The notes under the pieces: model-generated | What the model was told of the DNA's origin: nothing | Database searches by the model: none | Seen by the model: the letters and a program-made list of their open reading frames with translations, nothing else | Made by a program: the position numbers and the translations under genes | Part shown: in pieces, positions 50,841 to 60,379 of the stretch | Numbering within the stretch: position 1 is the stretch's first letter | How the letters are laid out: each line of letters opens with the position of its first letter | Source of the DNA: Pilasporangium apinafurcum | Taxonomy: Eukaryota > Oomycota > Peronosporomycetes > Pythiales > Pythiaceae | DNA length: 64,000 nt | NCBI GenBank assembly: GCA_001600495.1 | Contig: BCKE01000054.1 | Coordinates: 66,028-130,027, forward strand | Reading direction: 5' to 3'

Positions 50841-51437
50841 TCATGCGCGCTTTTCGGCTTCTTCATCGTCATCGTCCTCGACAACAAACCGTCCACGCTT
50901 GGCCATATAATCATGGAACGCCATCGAGCTCAACAACAGCACCACCACAGCACCTTGACCGTAAATACGCGTGTGCATGATCTGCTGCGATCGCTGGATC
51001 GCGTGATTCGAGCTCTGATACGCAAAGATGCCACCCACCAGCGGCACACCGACCATCGCTAGTGTTTTATATGGATGGTCATACAGGAAATTTGCCGAGC
51101 GTTCGTACCATTTCAGCTTGTGGCTGTGCTGCTTTTGTTTTTGTACGTATCGATCGTCCATTTCCACGATATACTGCTCTGGATTCCGGGCTCCAACGAC
51201 GAGCCGCTTCTCGGAAACAAGCGTGAATGTGCCCAGAAATGACGATACCACAAGCGCCCATTTGCCACTGATCCCCAATCGACGACGGAAGGCGGGCCAA
51301 TACGTATTAGCAGTCAAGACGCCCGTACCAGCTACCATTGCAGCAACAGCGCCGGCCTTCAGACCGCTCGTGTAGGCATGCATGGCAATGACATCGCGCG
51401 TTTCCTTGGACTCCATCATACTGATTGCCTTGTCCAT
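50841..51437 (-). CDS. HIG1-domain (Rcf1-like) protein, copy 2
   Basis: 198 residues from an ATG, with the same layout as copy 1, including QQIMHTRIYGQ. The end is acidic (VVEDDDDEE). The C-terminal half is nearly identical in protein and DNA to copy 3, while the N-terminal halves differ more (IVEMDDRYV against LAEMDHRYV, GAVAAMVAG against GAVAAAVVG). Confidence 0.88.
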   Translation of the reverse strand: MDKAISMMESKETRDVIAMHAYTSGLKAGAVAAMVAGTGVLTANTYWPAFRRRLGISGKWALVVSSFLGTFTLVSEKRLVVGARNPEQYIVEMDDRYVQKQKQHSHKLKWYERSANFLYDHPYKTLAMVGVPLVGGIFAYQSSNHAIQRSQQIMHTRIYGQGAVVVLLLSSMAFHDYMAKRGRFVVEDDDDEEAEKRA

Positions 51438-51995
51438 GGTTGATGACTATATTGTCTGTACACTTGCTCTTCTTCTTCTTCTTGGTGTTGTTGATGGAGC
51501 TTGAGAACCACAGTGCCAATTGAAGACTGGAGATAGAACTGGAGTGATTCCCCTTCTTCAGATTGTTTATCTATCATCATCATCATCCAACGTTCTTGGT
51601 CACATAGACAGAAGCAGGCAATGACTTGTCTAAAGTGGAAGTTCGAACGTATAGTACCGTTTATCACCATTTAAGTGCTGCCCTTGCGTATCATGTGTTG
51701 ATGAACCGAGTGGATCGATTCGACTAATGAATGAATATGAACAGTGCTAAGTATGGAAAACAAGCAATTTGTCTTGATCAAGCGCACGATTAGTGATAGC
51801 ATTGGAACGAGAGGTGAACATCTCGTAGCTATGGATACCCTGCAAGTAACATGAGTAATCAAGAAATCATCTAATCATGCTCATTAATTGCGTGTTTCTT
51901 TTTTCATTGTAGCCTATCCAACAGATAATCAAATATGCAGTATACATGGAAGTAACATGAACCTTTTCAGAACCTACTTCTTCTTCGTATCTTGT
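51438..51995. other. Intergenic, no gene seen
   Basis: Spacer between HIG1 copies 2 and 3 with short CTT and CAT repeats. Confidence 0.5.
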
Positions 51996-52625
51996 CTAAT
52001 GCGTGGCCTTCACAAACGCGTGGCTTGTTCGTTCATCTTCTTCGGGTTCTTCATCGTCATCATCCTCGACAACAAACCGTCCACGCTTGGCCATATAATC
52101 ATGGAACGCCATGGACGCCAACAGTAACGTCACTACCGCAGCTTGGCCGTAAATACGCGTGTGCATGATCTGCTGCGATCGCTGGATCGCGTGATTCGAG
52201 CTCTGATACGCAAAAATGCCACCCACCAGCGGCACACCAACTGTTGCCAGCGTTTTATATGGATGGTCATACAGGAAATTTGCCGAACGTTCGTACCATT
52301 TCAGCTTGTGGCTGTGCTGCTTTTGTTTTTGCACATAACGGTGGTCCATTTCTGCCAAGTATCTCTCCGGATCCCGAGCGCCGATGACCAGCCGCTTCTC
52401 GGAAACAATCGTGAATGAGCCAAGGAATGCCGATACGACCAGCGCGGTCTTGCCACTGATCCCCAATCGACGACGAAAGGCTCCCCAGTAGGTGTTGGCG
52501 GTCACGACACCCGTTCCAACGACAGCGGCTGCGACAGCACCAGCTTTTAAGCCGCTTGTGTAGGCATTCATGGCAATGACATCACGCGCCTCTTTCGATT
52601 CGATCATGTGGATGGTTTTTTCCAT
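51996..52625 (-). CDS. HIG1-domain (Rcf1-like) protein, copy 3
   Basis: 209 residues from the ATG at 52625; the frame is open further upstream, but the other copies align from this Met. It carries the HIG1 hairpin with QQIMHTRIYGQ and a longer C-terminal tail (EEPEEDERTSHAFVKATH) than copy 2. Tandem with copy 2 and in the same orientation. Confidence 0.87.
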   Translation of the reverse strand: MEKTIHMIESKEARDVIAMNAYTSGLKAGAVAAAVVGTGVVTANTYWGAFRRRLGISGKTALVVSAFLGSFTIVSEKRLVIGARDPERYLAEMDHRYVQKQKQHSHKLKWYERSANFLYDHPYKTLATVGVPLVGGIFAYQSSNHAIQRSQQIMHTRIYGQAAVVTLLLASMAFHDYMAKRGRFVVEDDDDEEPEEDERTSHAFVKATH

Positions 52626-53618
52626 GGTGGAAGTTGGTGGTGTTGTATAGGCTACTTGGGTCACTTGGTGCTTCAAGGTCAAAATCAAATATGAGCTCAT
52701 GCATGAAGCGCCTTCACTACTTCTCACACAAAATATATTCATGGGCATATTAACGGTGGTGAAAGATTGCGTGACAGCTGATCACAGCGGATTATCGCAG
52801 ACTTCATCCTTCTGCTCCTGAAGCTAAAGGAATTATTGAGACGGTCCTTCCTTTCATGCGACGTCTGTAAAGGAAAGTGTTGCTTCCTACAGTAGGAAGA
52901 ATATTGACGAGTGCTATGTGCTCTTTTCAATCATTGCAAAGGCAGTTGCTGGTAGACATTCATTCGAAATTGACCAAGTGGCATTTGCATCTTCTGTGAC
53001 ATCGTAGTCGTCTTCCATCTGTCTCATCGCGCTTTTGGTTGGGTTGATGGGTACCAATGAGGTTTTTAATGTTTTACTGTAGAAAATAAAAAAACCTTAG
53101 GATAAATATCTATACCAAAATAGAATCCATACCCAGATCAGTCAGTCCATTTCGCGTATTTTTTTATACACTATTTCATGATAAATATTGTCGCATATCA
53201 TAAAATAATATCACAAAACTGCTTTGGCTATCGTGTGCATACATGGATGATGGACTCGTAGTTCTAATTGTGTTGCTGTGCGAACACTCACAAATAGAAA
53301 AGTTTTATTGCCTCATTGCCTATACTTCAGCTTCGTCCACGAGTGTTCTCATCCAATTGAATGCAGCAAACCAAACGAGATTTTGCGGTAAACGTGCCTT
53401 CAGCCTGGATGGACAAATGAATTGATGCTGTATGTCCATTACCAAGCTAATCTGACATATGGAGGTCAAGCTCATGATACTTATACATATGCTTGTATGA
53501 TTGAATGTCTAGACAACAAAAAACATTAATCGTTTTCATTACCCATCTTACCAAAGCAATTCTACTCGAGGGAATGAGAGGTAATTGTGATCGTCTCTAC
53601 TGCGAAATATACTAATTT
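52626..53618. other. Intergenic, no gene seen
   Basis: About 1 kb with AT-rich parts near 53060-53220. Confidence 0.5.
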
Positions 53619-54233
53619 TTATAGCTCTTCAAGGGTTTGATGTGATTGAACTTCTCCCTCAGTGTTATGCTTAATCTCCACAAACCGGCCGCGCTTGGAC
53701 ATATAGTCGTGAAAGCCCATAGACGCTAATAGCAGTACCACCACTGCGCCTTGACCATAGATACGCGTGTGCATGATCTGCTGTGATCGCTGGATCGCAT
53801 GGTTCGTACTCTGGTAGGCAAAGATACCGCCAACCAGAGGCACACCAGCCACTGCCAGCGTTTTGTATGGATGATCATAGATATAATTTGCCAGTTGCTT
53901 GTACCAAGTTAGTCGGTGGGATTCTTCAATCTTGGCTTGAACATAATTGGGGTCCATGGATGCCAAGTATTTCTCCGGGTTGCGAGCACCAGCTACTAGC
54001 CGCTTCTCTGAAACGACCGTGAACGTAGCTAGGAAAGACGACACCACAAGCGCGCATTTGCCACTCACACCGAGTCGCGTGCGGAACGTTTTCGAGTACG
54101 TGTTAGCTGAGTACACACCCGCGCCAGCGACCATGGCAGCGACTGTGCCAGCCTTCATACCACTAGTCCATGCGTGCATGGAGATGATGTCGCGCGCCTC
54201 TGTGGCGTTGATTATGTCAATGGATTTGTGCAT
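53619..54233 (-). CDS. HIG1-domain (Rcf1-like) protein, copy 4
   Basis: 204 residues from an ATG. Same domain layout and QQIMHTRIYGQ motif. The N-terminal half is the most diverged of the minus-strand copies (DIINATEARDIISMHAWTSG) and is closer to copy 1 in places (FRTRLGVSGKCALVVSSFLATF), so it may be the older minus-strand member. The tail lacks the acidic run of copies 2 and 3. Confidence 0.88.
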   Translation of the reverse strand: MHKSIDIINATEARDIISMHAWTSGMKAGTVAAMVAGAGVYSANTYSKTFRTRLGVSGKCALVVSSFLATFTVVSEKRLVAGARNPEKYLASMDPNYVQAKIEESHRLTWYKQLANYIYDHPYKTLAVAGVPLVGGIFAYQSTNHAIQRSQQIMHTRIYGQGAVVVLLLASMGFHDYMSKRGRFVEIKHNTEGEVQSHQTLEEL

Positions 54234-55763
54234 AGCTGAGAATAGGAAAACTCTTTTATGGTTAGAGGCTTGAGACTTGCAATGCTGATTAGAAAGTGGT
54301 TGACAATTAGGAAGCTGTGTATAATGCAGGGCGAGTGGAGCACCCCGACTGGGTACTGGATAAATAATTGCTGGTGGTTATGTGCCTGATGTGAGATTGT
54401 GATGACGTGAGCTTGTCGGATGAGAAATGGAGGTCGGAGTGTCTGCCCTCACTGTCTCGATCTGATATGTAACAGAATGTCAAAGTACACAAAGTTCTTA
54501 TTAAAAAGTGTAAATACTTAGAGCTGACAATTTTATACGTATTGTTCTTATCGTGTATAGTTGTTATCGACGGGTACATCGGCGGAACGGTTTTGCACGT
54601 GTCTATGTACGAATTTGATATGCCTGACCAAGTGCACTTGTGACAGAAAAGTGGCGACATGATTCAAAAAATCTTCAACGACTAGATAATCACCGCCTCA
54701 GATTATGTGCAGTATCAATAGATACCGGTAATTCAGGAAAGACTTGCTGTTCTTTGTTTGGATCCCACTTGACTAGCTAAGACTAGACGATCGCGGAGTA
54801 GCCATCTTCGACACATGGACTCTGAAAACAACTCTTTATTGGATACTGTCCCTCACATTCGATCATCCTTTCTCCGCTCCTTTCCATCTTGTACTTTAGT
54901 AGCATCTTGAACTTGTAATGAGACTTGATCATGTCTTTCGACTGAAGTCGATGTCGTGAGATGGTAGCAAATTGACAAGTGAGATGCCAGTCAATCACCA
55001 CGCTGTACTTGAAAGTCTACAACTATGGATGATATGCGGAGTAGCGTACTAGGGATGAAGAGCAGCCGCATGACGCTATTTAAGTGATACCGTTGCTTGT
55101 TGCGGTTAGAGCAGCAGGTTACTTGCCACAAGTCATGCAATAACGTTTGCCTGAATATTACATAAAGTAACTACCACCAGTTCTTAGTTTGAAATGTGAC
55201 CAGAAAGAGAACGGTAATGGCGAATAATGGTTTATTGAATACCTGTGTACGACTCAACAGTGCGTCGACGATAACACCACGAACATGAACGCACTCACGA
55301 GCAGAGTGCATGGACGTGGGTGGCTACTTTCCTCACTTTTTGTTAGTCTAATATATTCAGCTACAATCTTAATCTCTCATATACTAGTGTTAAAAGGTGG
55401 CATGCTGAGATGATTATGAGAAATGGAATGGACGAGGTGCTTACCATGAAGGGAAATAGCATGGTGCGTGTGCGATGTATAGGATCATCCATGCGCTCAC
55501 ATACTGGTCCAAGTATGCTCCAGTCCCACGCGAAAAAAGAAATAGTGGGCATCCCAGACACACTGACTGTTCGTGGTGTTAGTGTTAGCTTTAGTTTGAT
55601 AGGTGGAAATTCCCTACCAAGACGTACAAAACAAATTATTGAGCAACGAACAACTCGTCCATCTCATCCCAACACCTTCAAATAGGCATTGTAGCGTTCA
55701 TAAGTCAAAGCAATGACATTAAATGAAAAATAAGTGGCCCTGGCCGTACATCAACTACCATGC
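54234..55763. other. Gene-poor region left of the Fanzor element
   Basis: No intact gene. It contains the TnpB-like relic at 54747-54990. Frames near 55361-55685 on both strands have no domain support. Confidence 0.5.
54747..54990 (-). pseudogene. TnpB-like (Fanzor2/IS607-type) relic
   Basis: Minus-strand translation reads KDMIKSHYKFKMLLKYKMER, then GERMIECEGQYPIKSCFQSP and VEDGYSAIV. This is the helix and zinc-ribbon start of TnpB-like proteins of IS607 type. It matches the relic at 33815-34135 both in peptide (SHYKFK, IKTCFQSP) and in DNA, and its last 80 bp match 6801-6892. The second Cys pair and RuvC-III are missing. Confidence 0.5.
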
Positions 55764-55764
55764 T

Positions 55765-55828
55765 TAACCTTTATTCCCCACGTGTTCTCTACCACGCGTG
55801 GTAGAGAACACGTGGAGAATAAAGGTTA
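55765..55828. repeat. Left 64-bp near-perfect palindrome
   Basis: Arms of 32 bp (TAACCTTTATTCCCCACGTG then TTCTCTACCACG) meet at ACGCGT, centre 55796/55797. One mismatch only: the right arm has GAGAAT where GGGAAT is expected. It begins 45 bp after the Fanzor stop codon, read on the minus strand. Confidence 0.93.
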
Positions 55829-55873
55829 CACTCATCCGTTTCCAGAATTATAGCAGTGAGGTCGTTTATCACC

Positions 55874-57741
55874 TCAGTTTTTGATTTCCAGTACCAATTC
55901 ATTCTCTTTCCTTGTGAACGACTCGAGTCTTCTCTTTTTCTTCACTTGGTCGATGAATAGTCTCAAAATGTTTATTGTGGCGTTGATATCACGGTCCCAC
56001 AATGTGCGATGGCATTCACTATTTTTGCAGTGTTGCATACCATAAAGACCGTCACTGACAACTTTTCCGTCAAGAACGAACCCCTTCATCTTCTTGTGAC
56101 AAGCACAACACGACATCTGGAACCAACTTTCTTCCGTAAGGTCATTGTGGGAACAGCAATGTTGCCTCTAGCTGAGCTTGTGAAACTTGCATCTCCATAC
56201 GCGATAACGGTCCGTTTATCCCCACCTGTAAGGTTCTTGACTACCTTCTCGTACGCTTGTTGTCGACTGATGTAGGTCAACCATCGTAGCCTCTTGATCC
56301 TCCTTGATGAATACACGTCAAGAAGATGATCCAAATACACGAGACAAAATCTGACTCGTTTCAAATAGGAGACAAGGCTCGCAACTTTTGCCGAAGGAAC
56401 GTTTTCATTGAAGGTTTTGATGTCAGGCTCAGCATCAATCCACTCTTTGGTCAACTTTGTTCGTCTGTGGTAGCCGCACTCTCTGTAGAAACGACACTTA
56501 GACCAGTGGATGACTTCATGTTTGACGTTCTCTCCTTTCGGCTTTTGCAAAGTAGCCATGCTTTCATCTTTGTAGACAACAGCAGTGAAGATCTTCTTTC
56601 TCTCTGAGTTCAAACCGATGATCCGGTCTTCAAGAGAAAATGTCTCTTTTTTCTCTCTCGTGGGAAGCTTTGGACGGGAGATTGCCACACCAACTGACAT
56701 ACCATCGGTCGAGATGAAGTGCACAAACTCCTTTCGCTGGCCTTTGGTCACAAGACCTATATTGAAGTACGTGCGCTATAACTCAGCTTTGTCGACGTAA
56801 AGCTCAACAGGGTCACCCAAAGCCTTAGCAAGATGCTCCAAGACGGTGGTATTGATCTTGATGAAAATGGGTTTGAAGTGTTTCTGTGGAAGCAGAGACC
56901 AGACTCGGCAATCCTTCATTCCATCATCCACGTGAGCTTGTATGTCTATCAGCATTGTGTCGAGAAAGGGTATGTGATATTCCGGTGATTTGTTCAAGTC
57001 GAGTGACAGCGGTCCGATCTCGTTTCTCACTCTATCCGATAATTTCTGCATCCAAACAATCTCCTCAGTAGGGATGGGATACTTCTTGAACCTGGAGTAT
57101 GCGGAGATCAGGTTGGATAAGCTATCCTGAGTTTCGGTGCTTGCATAGACCAGCGGTGAAACAGTACTCTTGATTATCTTGCCTTGATGCTTTTCAAAAT
57201 ACTCACTGTTGTGAAGACGTAGCTGCAAGCGCATCCACTTACACAGCCAGGAGTAGAACGCCAATCGGTTGCTGACTTGAAAATTCTGCCTTGCGTGCTG
57301 TGTGATCATAACCAACATCTGACTCATATAAGATTTCTTCTCTGTCGGTTCATAAACTGAAGGGTGCTGGGCCATGTAAATATTTCGACTAGTTTCCAAT
57401 TCAGGATTGGCGACCTCTCTGTTGCTGGCCAAATTGACTATTGCAGATGAGCATCGATTGAAGAAGTTATTGTCCAATGGAGAAAGTTCTTCGCCAACTT
57501 CCAATAATCGCAGAACATGGACACATGCCAGCATAGATGCCTCACATGCTATTCTTGAACAAAGTCGCACAGCCTCATCAATCTTTTTTGCTATTCTTTT
57601 GTCTTTGCAAAACTTTCCCCACCCAATATTCACAGTGGTGTATACGCTTTGCTTTTGTCGAGCTTTTCGCTCCGCATAATTCGGGCGGGCTCTCCGCTTT
57701 TTAGCGATGTTCTCTTCAATACCATTGCTCGTTGATGCCAT
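55874..57741 (-). pseudogene. Fanzor (eukaryotic TnpB-like) nuclease pseudogene
   Basis: About 620 codons from the ATG at 57741. Order: basic start, helical recognition part (57741-56779), then STDGMSVGVAISRP, the RuvC-I region IIGLNSERKKIFTAV, AYGDASFTSSARG (RuvC-II region), a CCAC and CKNSEC zinc ribbon, and WDRDINATINI (RuvC-III). Fanzors are RNA-guided DNA endonucleases related to bacterial TnpB. Three lesions: an in-frame TAG at 56776-56778, the RuvC-I Asp replaced by Asn (codon 56608-56610), and a frame change near 56096-56118 where the DEFRTS block seen in the 26.3-kb fragment is missing. It is therefore very unlikely to cut DNA. Confidence 0.85.
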
Positions 57742-58022
57742 TTTATTACAACGTTCAAAAACAAGGACGTCTCGTACTTGGTTTGATTTTTTGATTATGC
57801 TGTTTCTCAAAGCTGCAGTTCTTTCTATCTTGGCAAATGGTGTTGAAGTAACACTCAATGGATGGGTGCTAGGACGTGAGGTGGTAAATACTTCAATTCA
57901 ATACGCTTCGCTATTGAGAAGCCGGAAACGATTCATTCAAGAGATGCCACCGAAATGAGAAACTCTCAAACTCCTGAGAAGTGCCTTGTGGTATATACTT
58001 AATGTTTCTAACTCCATATATC

Positions 58023-58040
58023 TTAACCTTTTTTCCTCAC
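58023..58040 (+). repeat. Internal terminus-like repeat
   Basis: TTAACCTTTTTTCCTCAC matches the element end TTAACCTTTATTCCCCAC at 16 of 18 positions, about 160 bp inside the right palindrome. Confidence 0.5.
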
Positions 58041-58185
58041 CCAAGGTGTATAATTTCATTTTTCTGGAAACGCGATTGATCGTCAACATGGCCTTTCAAG
58101 ATGATTGCACACGCAGCAACAGGCACCAAGGAGTCACTCCATCCAATGAATCCTAAAGTCTACTCTCAAGGCAATCTTATTTTTA

Positions 58186-58244
58186 ATCTTTATTCCCCAC
58201 ATCATTTGTACAACGCGTTGTACAAGTGGGGAATAAAGGTTAAG
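58186..58244. repeat. Right palindrome of the Fanzor element
   Basis: Arms TAATCTTTATTCCCCAC...TTGTACAACG and its complement meet at ACGCGT (centre 58217/58218). The left arm carries 5 extra bases (ATCAT) after CCCCAC. The outer 17 bases equal those of the left palindrome, but the inner arm sequence differs (TTGTACAA against TTCTCTACC). Confidence 0.9.
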
Positions 58245-58245
58245 C

Positions 58246-58785
58246 ACCAGCACATTTCCTCGATGATCTTCGGACTGGGAATGAACACGATTTCGAATCC
58301 TGCCGTGTGTCAGCGATCTGATCAGAAAAATCAGCGGCCAAACTTCAAGTGAACGTCAGTCGATTGACATCGTCTCTAACCAGGAGGGATGCCGTCATCA
58401 GTTCTATAGTCAGCGCCACATTTTCCGCTTCTCATCGAGGTTGTCGACTGTATATTCCAGATCTTTAAATAATTTAATTTAAAGATTCTGTGTCAGGTGG
58501 ATGTCGCCCACTACGAAATGGTAGGACAAATCCACCAGCAATGTTATGGTGAGTCACCAGCGTCGTGTCCCCCAAGTTCTCTCGAGTTCATTGTTTGACA
58601 GTGTAATTTTAAGAATTTTTTTGTCGCTACTGGTCTGCGACACCGCGTTGTGGAAGTGAAACTCGGCGTCGTCCCAAGTGAGAATAGAGAGCATGAAGAC
58701 GAAGAAGAATGAATACGCAATACTTGCATGAGGTTGACTGCGTGTGTGTGATCGCTCAGTTGGAAATTTCCAATTGACTGTCAAT
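58246..58785. other. Intergenic with an AT palindrome
   Basis: No gene seen. ATCTTTAAAT and ATTTAAAGAT flank AATTTA at 58461-58486. Confidence 0.5.
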
Positions 58786-59403
58786 ATGCCTCTCAAACCT
58801 CAATCGAATAGACAATTCATGCATGAACCGCATGAACAACAGCCTGAGAATATCAACAGCACCAAGCAGCCTCAAAAGATCAAGAGCCTGCGGCATCAAC
58901 TACTTTCATTGGTCTCTCACCGTCCACACATTGTCAAGCAGCGCCGCAACTCATGTGTAGAGTTCACAGCAACGTCACCAGTGAGCGACGATGACTTAAC
59001 ATCCAATTTGTTGGACATCCAGAAAATGTCTCTAAAGAAATGCGCGAGTACTGGCACGACTAAGCTGAGACACTCAAGGCAGAACGCTGAGTGGGGAATG
59101 GTCTCTGTATTGAATGAGCTCGAGTATGGGAAATCTTTTGAGAAGAACCCGAAGCAGCGGTTATGTCGACAGCGGCAGTTGCTGCAGACTACGTGTAGAA
59201 ATTGTAGTCGGCTGTTCTTTAAAGAGTGGACACCAATTGCTAATGGTGAATTTTGCTCGTTGGATTGCAAGACCAGTTGCGAGTATGTGATTGAGCTACA
59301 TAACCTCGTGGATGCGCATTTGTATGGCGACGAAGAGACAAATAATGAAAAGACTGATCAGGAAGATGTGGAAGAAGTGAATAAAGATGGATATACAGAA
59401 TAG
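58786..59403 (+). CDS. Small Cys-knuckle protein, unknown
   Basis: 205 residues from the ATG at 58786; the open frame starts 14 codons earlier with GTG. The first 130 residues are basic and disordered. Residues about 138-170 (TTCRNCSRLFF, ANGEFCSLDCKTSC) form a CxxC-x(n)-C-x3-C knuckle that probably binds zinc. An acidic Glu/Asp/Asn tail ends the protein. I recognise no named family. Confidence 0.65.
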   Translation: MPLKPQSNRQFMHEPHEQQPENINSTKQPQKIKSLRHQLLSLVSHRPHIVKQRRNSCVEFTATSPVSDDDLTSNLLDIQKMSLKKCASTGTTKLRHSRQNAEWGMVSVLNELEYGKSFEKNPKQRLCRQRQLLQTTCRNCSRLFFKEWTPIANGEFCSLDCKTSCEYVIELHNLVDAHLYGDEETNNEKTDQEDVEEVNKDGYTE

Positions 59404-59746
59404 CAATGGTAGTAAAGGATTATTGTTTGTAATTGAATAGAAGATCATTATCTAGCACATTCACACGAAAGATGATTAATATGGGTTGGATGTCTGCGCT
59501 CATCGGAAACAGAACGCAAAATTGCGCTACTTATAGTGCGCGACAGCATCGAGGGTGATAATCCGTTGTAGCGTCTTCAGTTTGAAATGCTTTGAACTAA
59601 AAATTCACCACTAGATGTTTTAAATCGTCGCGCGTTGGCTCATATAGCTACTAGCCACTATCTCTCATTGGTTCTCGTTTTATTGACAAGCATAACTGGA
59701 AAATTGTTTTTGGCCAATCATATCACACTTTAGACAAGGTCAAGTG
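59404..59746. other. Intergenic, no gene seen
   Basis: An inverted CCAATCA motif lies at 59714-59720. Confidence 0.45.
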
Positions 59747-59974
59747 ATGGAAGATGAAATATATAGTAACTCGAATGTTGATCTCGATTCGTCTGTGGAG
59801 GATGAACTAGACAACAAGCATAGTGAAAGCAAGTTTAAATTTTATCTCTACTTTAACAATAACACAATGCAATGTCCATTTGAGTTTTCACCCCCGATGC
59901 TGTCGACCACTATTAATAGGATAATCAATGAATTTGACCTCAGATCGTGCAGGAAAGTATCACTATATCGATAA
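59747..59974 (+). CDS. Short open frame, doubtful
   Basis: 75 codons from an ATG: an acidic start (MEDEIYSNSNVDLDSSVEDE) then FKFYLYFNNNTMQCPFEF. No family is recognised. The end overlaps by 12 bases the minus-strand gene at 59963-60379. It may be a first exon or chance. Confidence 0.3.
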   Translation: MEDEIYSNSNVDLDSSVEDELDNKHSESKFKFYLYFNNNTMQCPFEFSPPMLSTTINRIINEFDLRSCRKVSLYR

Positions 59975-60379
59975 AGGCACAATCTTTTCCTGACAGTGTC
60001 GTTTCAAGATATCCCGATATTTGCTAGTCAGTTGGTCGTCAGGCGGAATATCTAAACTAATGTCGTGAGGGAGAGGAAAGATATGACCCTTGAAAGTCCG
60101 TATGGGCTCATTCTTTCCGACTGAGTAAGTGAAGAGATTCTCTGGTTCGGGAGACCTATCGCATACTATGATTGGACCTTTGGATGCGATCTCCTCACCA
60201 TTAACTATATACACGCTCACTACGTTTTGGTGCGAGAAATTCCAACAAGTGAAAGCAATTCCCGATATCATTCTTATCATCCCACCATAAGCACCCAATA
60301 GAATTTTGCCTGCCTCGAATATGTAAACACCCATACCAATGAATGTTTTCGGGGTATACGATCGTATTGAGTGCAACAT
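59963..60379 (-). CDS. Hypothetical protein
   Basis: 138 residues from an ATG. The text (FIGMGVYIFEAGKILLGAYG, PIRTFKGHIFPLPHDISLDI, LTSKYRDILKRHCQEKIVPL) has the composition of a real, mostly folded protein, but I do not recognise it. It may be one exon or a fragment of a larger gene. Confidence 0.45.
   Translation of the reverse strand: MLHSIRSYTPKTFIGMGVYIFEAGKILLGAYGGMIRMISGIAFTCWNFSHQNVVSVYIVNGEEIASKGPIIVCDRSPEPENLFTYSVGKNEPIRTFKGHIFPLPHDISLDIPPDDQLTSKYRDILKRHCQEKIVPLSI

Larger units (their letters stand above)
55764..58245. mobile_element. Fanzor-bearing element with palindromic ends
   Basis: A 2482-bp unit bounded by TTAA at 55764-55767 and 58242-58245. The outer termini are perfect inverted repeats: GCTTAACCTTTATTCCCCAC at 55762-55781 and its reverse complement at 58228-58247. 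Each terminus is also one arm of a long palindrome with ACGCGT at its centre. Inside, on the minus strand, is a Fanzor pseudogene. No separate transposase gene is present, so it was non-autonomous or depended on another element. TTAA next to CCT-starting repeats is the pattern of piggyBac-type elements; this assignment is inference. Confidence 0.7.

Noticed and set aside
58461-58486. AT-only 10-bp palindrome
   Set aside because: No relation to the Fanzor element ends and easily formed in AT-rich DNA.
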